NCBI GenBank assembly: GCA_944333305.1
Contig: CALVKV010000004.1
Location: 1 to 22,156 of the forward strand
DNA from: an uncultured Bacilli bacterium
Lineage (GTDB): Bacteria > Bacillota_I > Bacilli_A > RF39 > UBA660
DNA: 22,156 bases
Reading direction: 5' to 3'
The notes below the pieces were generated by a model. That model did not search any database, was not told where the DNA came from, and worked only from the letters and a program-made list of their open reading frames with translations. Each line of letters starts with the position of its first letter. Within the stretch, counting starts at the first letter, position 1. The translations under genes and the position numbers were made by a program. This document shows positions 22,002 to 22,156 of this stretch, in pieces.

Positions 22002-22043
22002 ATCATGGAGATATTTCATTTACACAGATTTCCTTACACACTC
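22002..22043. repeat. Left arm of facing inverted repeats, solo IS-like end
   Basis: Forty-two bases that match the reverse complement of 22083-22125 in blocks: ATCATGGAGA, ATTTACACA and TTACA-x-ACTC are shared, with small differences between. TGTGTAAAT near the end recalls terminal repeats of IS256-like (mutator-type) elements. Reading inward from its ACTC end it points away from the right arm, so it looks like a leftover end of another copy. Confidence 0.5.
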
Positions 22044-22046
22044 GAG

Positions 22047-22071
22047 TTAAGAATATATTCTTAATTTTTTT
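22047..22071 (+). terminator. Rho-independent terminator between the repeat arms
   Basis: TTAAGAA (22047-22053) and TTCTTAA (22058-22064) pair around TATA, followed by seven T residues. It is the only full plus-strand terminator for the cysteine-rich protein gene. Confidence 0.7.
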
Positions 22072-22115
22072 CTTTTGTCTAAGAGTCTGTAAATAAAATT
22101 GTGTAAATAGAAACT

Positions 22116-22146
22116 TCTCCATGATAAAATAGAAGAAATGGAGAGG
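22116..22146 (+). promoter_or_regulatory. Possible RNA switch hiding the ribosome site of the last gene
   Basis: TCTCCAT (22116-22122) can pair with ATGGAGA (22138-22144), which covers most of the ribosome site GGAGAGG (22140-22146). The same TCTCCATGAT can instead pair with ATCATGGAGA at 22002-22011. Only RNAs starting upstream of 22116 would contain the masking strand. Confidence 0.4.
22122..22130 (+). promoter_or_regulatory. Possible extended -10 promoter of the last gene
   Basis: TGATAAAAT (22122-22130) is an extended -10 with one mismatch and no good -35. Transcription would start near 22137, just before the ribosome site. Confidence 0.35.
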
Positions 22147-22153
22147 TTTTTGT

Positions 22154-22156
22154 ATG
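22154..22156 (+). CDS. Start codon of a gene that continues beyond the window
   Basis: The window ends with ATG, seven bases after the good ribosome site GGAGAGG (22140-22146). No product can be read. The neighbourhood suggests a transposase, which is inference. Confidence 0.45.

Larger units (their letters stand above)
22083..22156 (+). mobile_element. Possible left end of an IS256-like insertion sequence (runs off window)
   Basis: From GAGTCTGTAA at 22083 the sequence reads like an inward terminal repeat ending near 22125. An ATG follows 71 bp from the end, with its own extended -10 and ribosome site, the usual spacing for a transposase gene. No transposase codons are visible, so this rests on the repeat and the layout only. 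Confidence 0.35.

Noticed and set aside
16360..22046. The octamer ACTCGAGT at 16358-16365 and 22040-22047 as a shared site
   Set aside because: Two copies of a short palindrome in different contexts, with no similarity around them. Likely chance.
22002..22125. The two facing repeat arms as one long RNA hairpin only
   Set aside because: A strong terminator hairpin (22047-22071) sits between them, so plus-strand RNA would rarely contain both arms. IS-like ends explain the pair better, though switching in read-through RNA remains possible.
1..22156. CRISPR arrays, tRNA or rRNA genes, and prophage structural genes
   Set aside because: No regularly spaced repeats, no tRNA-like cloverleaf or CCA-end gene, and no rRNA or phage morphogenesis genes were seen on either strand.

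Overview
The window is very AT-rich, low-GC Gram-positive (Firmicutes/Bacilli) chromosome. SepF, DivIVA, a RelQ-type alarmone synthetase, GatCAB, an HPr/EI phosphotransferase system, strong AGGAGG ribosome sites and TTGACA/TATAAT promoters all fit. The extreme AT bias and the absence of any TGA stop among the 24 visible stops (18 TAA, 6 TAG) suggest a gut Bacillota lineage near Erysipelotrichales or RF39 'Mollicutes-like' bacteria. That placement is inference. Tryptophan is read from TGG and the reading frames are intact under the standard code.

Layout. 1-1992: the 3' end of a HerA-like ATPase gene, then sepF, divIVA and a small alarmone synthetase (division and stringent response), closed by tandem terminators. 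2128-2544: a small two-helix membrane protein as its own promoter-to-terminator unit. 2546-6032: a U32-family protein followed by an unusual sigma-70 factor. 6044-9202: gatC-gatA-gatB. 9203-12655: a secreted-side anchored protein, a two-sensor protein with a degenerate GGDEF domain, and a YihY/BrkB membrane protein. 12697-13503: a membrane-anchored Nudix protein. 13500-14015: two 59-bp direct repeats, the 3' end of a VanY-type peptidase gene, bracket about 400 bp that holds what looks like a type I toxin-antitoxin module. 13957-14829: the intact vanY-like gene on the minus strand. 14959-16317: a PBP5-type D,D-carboxypeptidase. 16357-16477: a structured, gene-free segment that looks like an undescribed RNA. 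16523-21194: HPr, enzyme I and the IIB, IIC and IID subunits of a mannose-family PTS in one operon, with IIA as a separate downstream unit. 21196-21945: a cysteine-rich protein under a strong promoter flanked by an inverted repeat. 21946-22156: two facing copies of a 42-43 bp sequence resembling insertion-sequence ends, and the start codon of a gene that runs off the window.

How it fits together. Phosphate would pass from PEP to EI (His188), HPr (His15), IIA (His10), IIB (His18) and then to a sugar entering through IIC/IID. HPr carries Glu instead of the regulatory Ser46, so the usual HPr-kinase/CcpA branch of carbon control should not act on this HPr. VanY-like and DacA-type peptidases trim peptidoglycan stems, SepF and DivIVA organise division, and GatCAB makes Gln-tRNA (and/or Asn-tRNA) by transamidation.

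The most unusual items are the candidate type I toxin-antitoxin between direct repeats, the structured RNA before ptsH, the HPr with Glu46, the sigma factor with changed -35 contacts, and the IS-like end with an RNA fold that would silence read-through transcripts.
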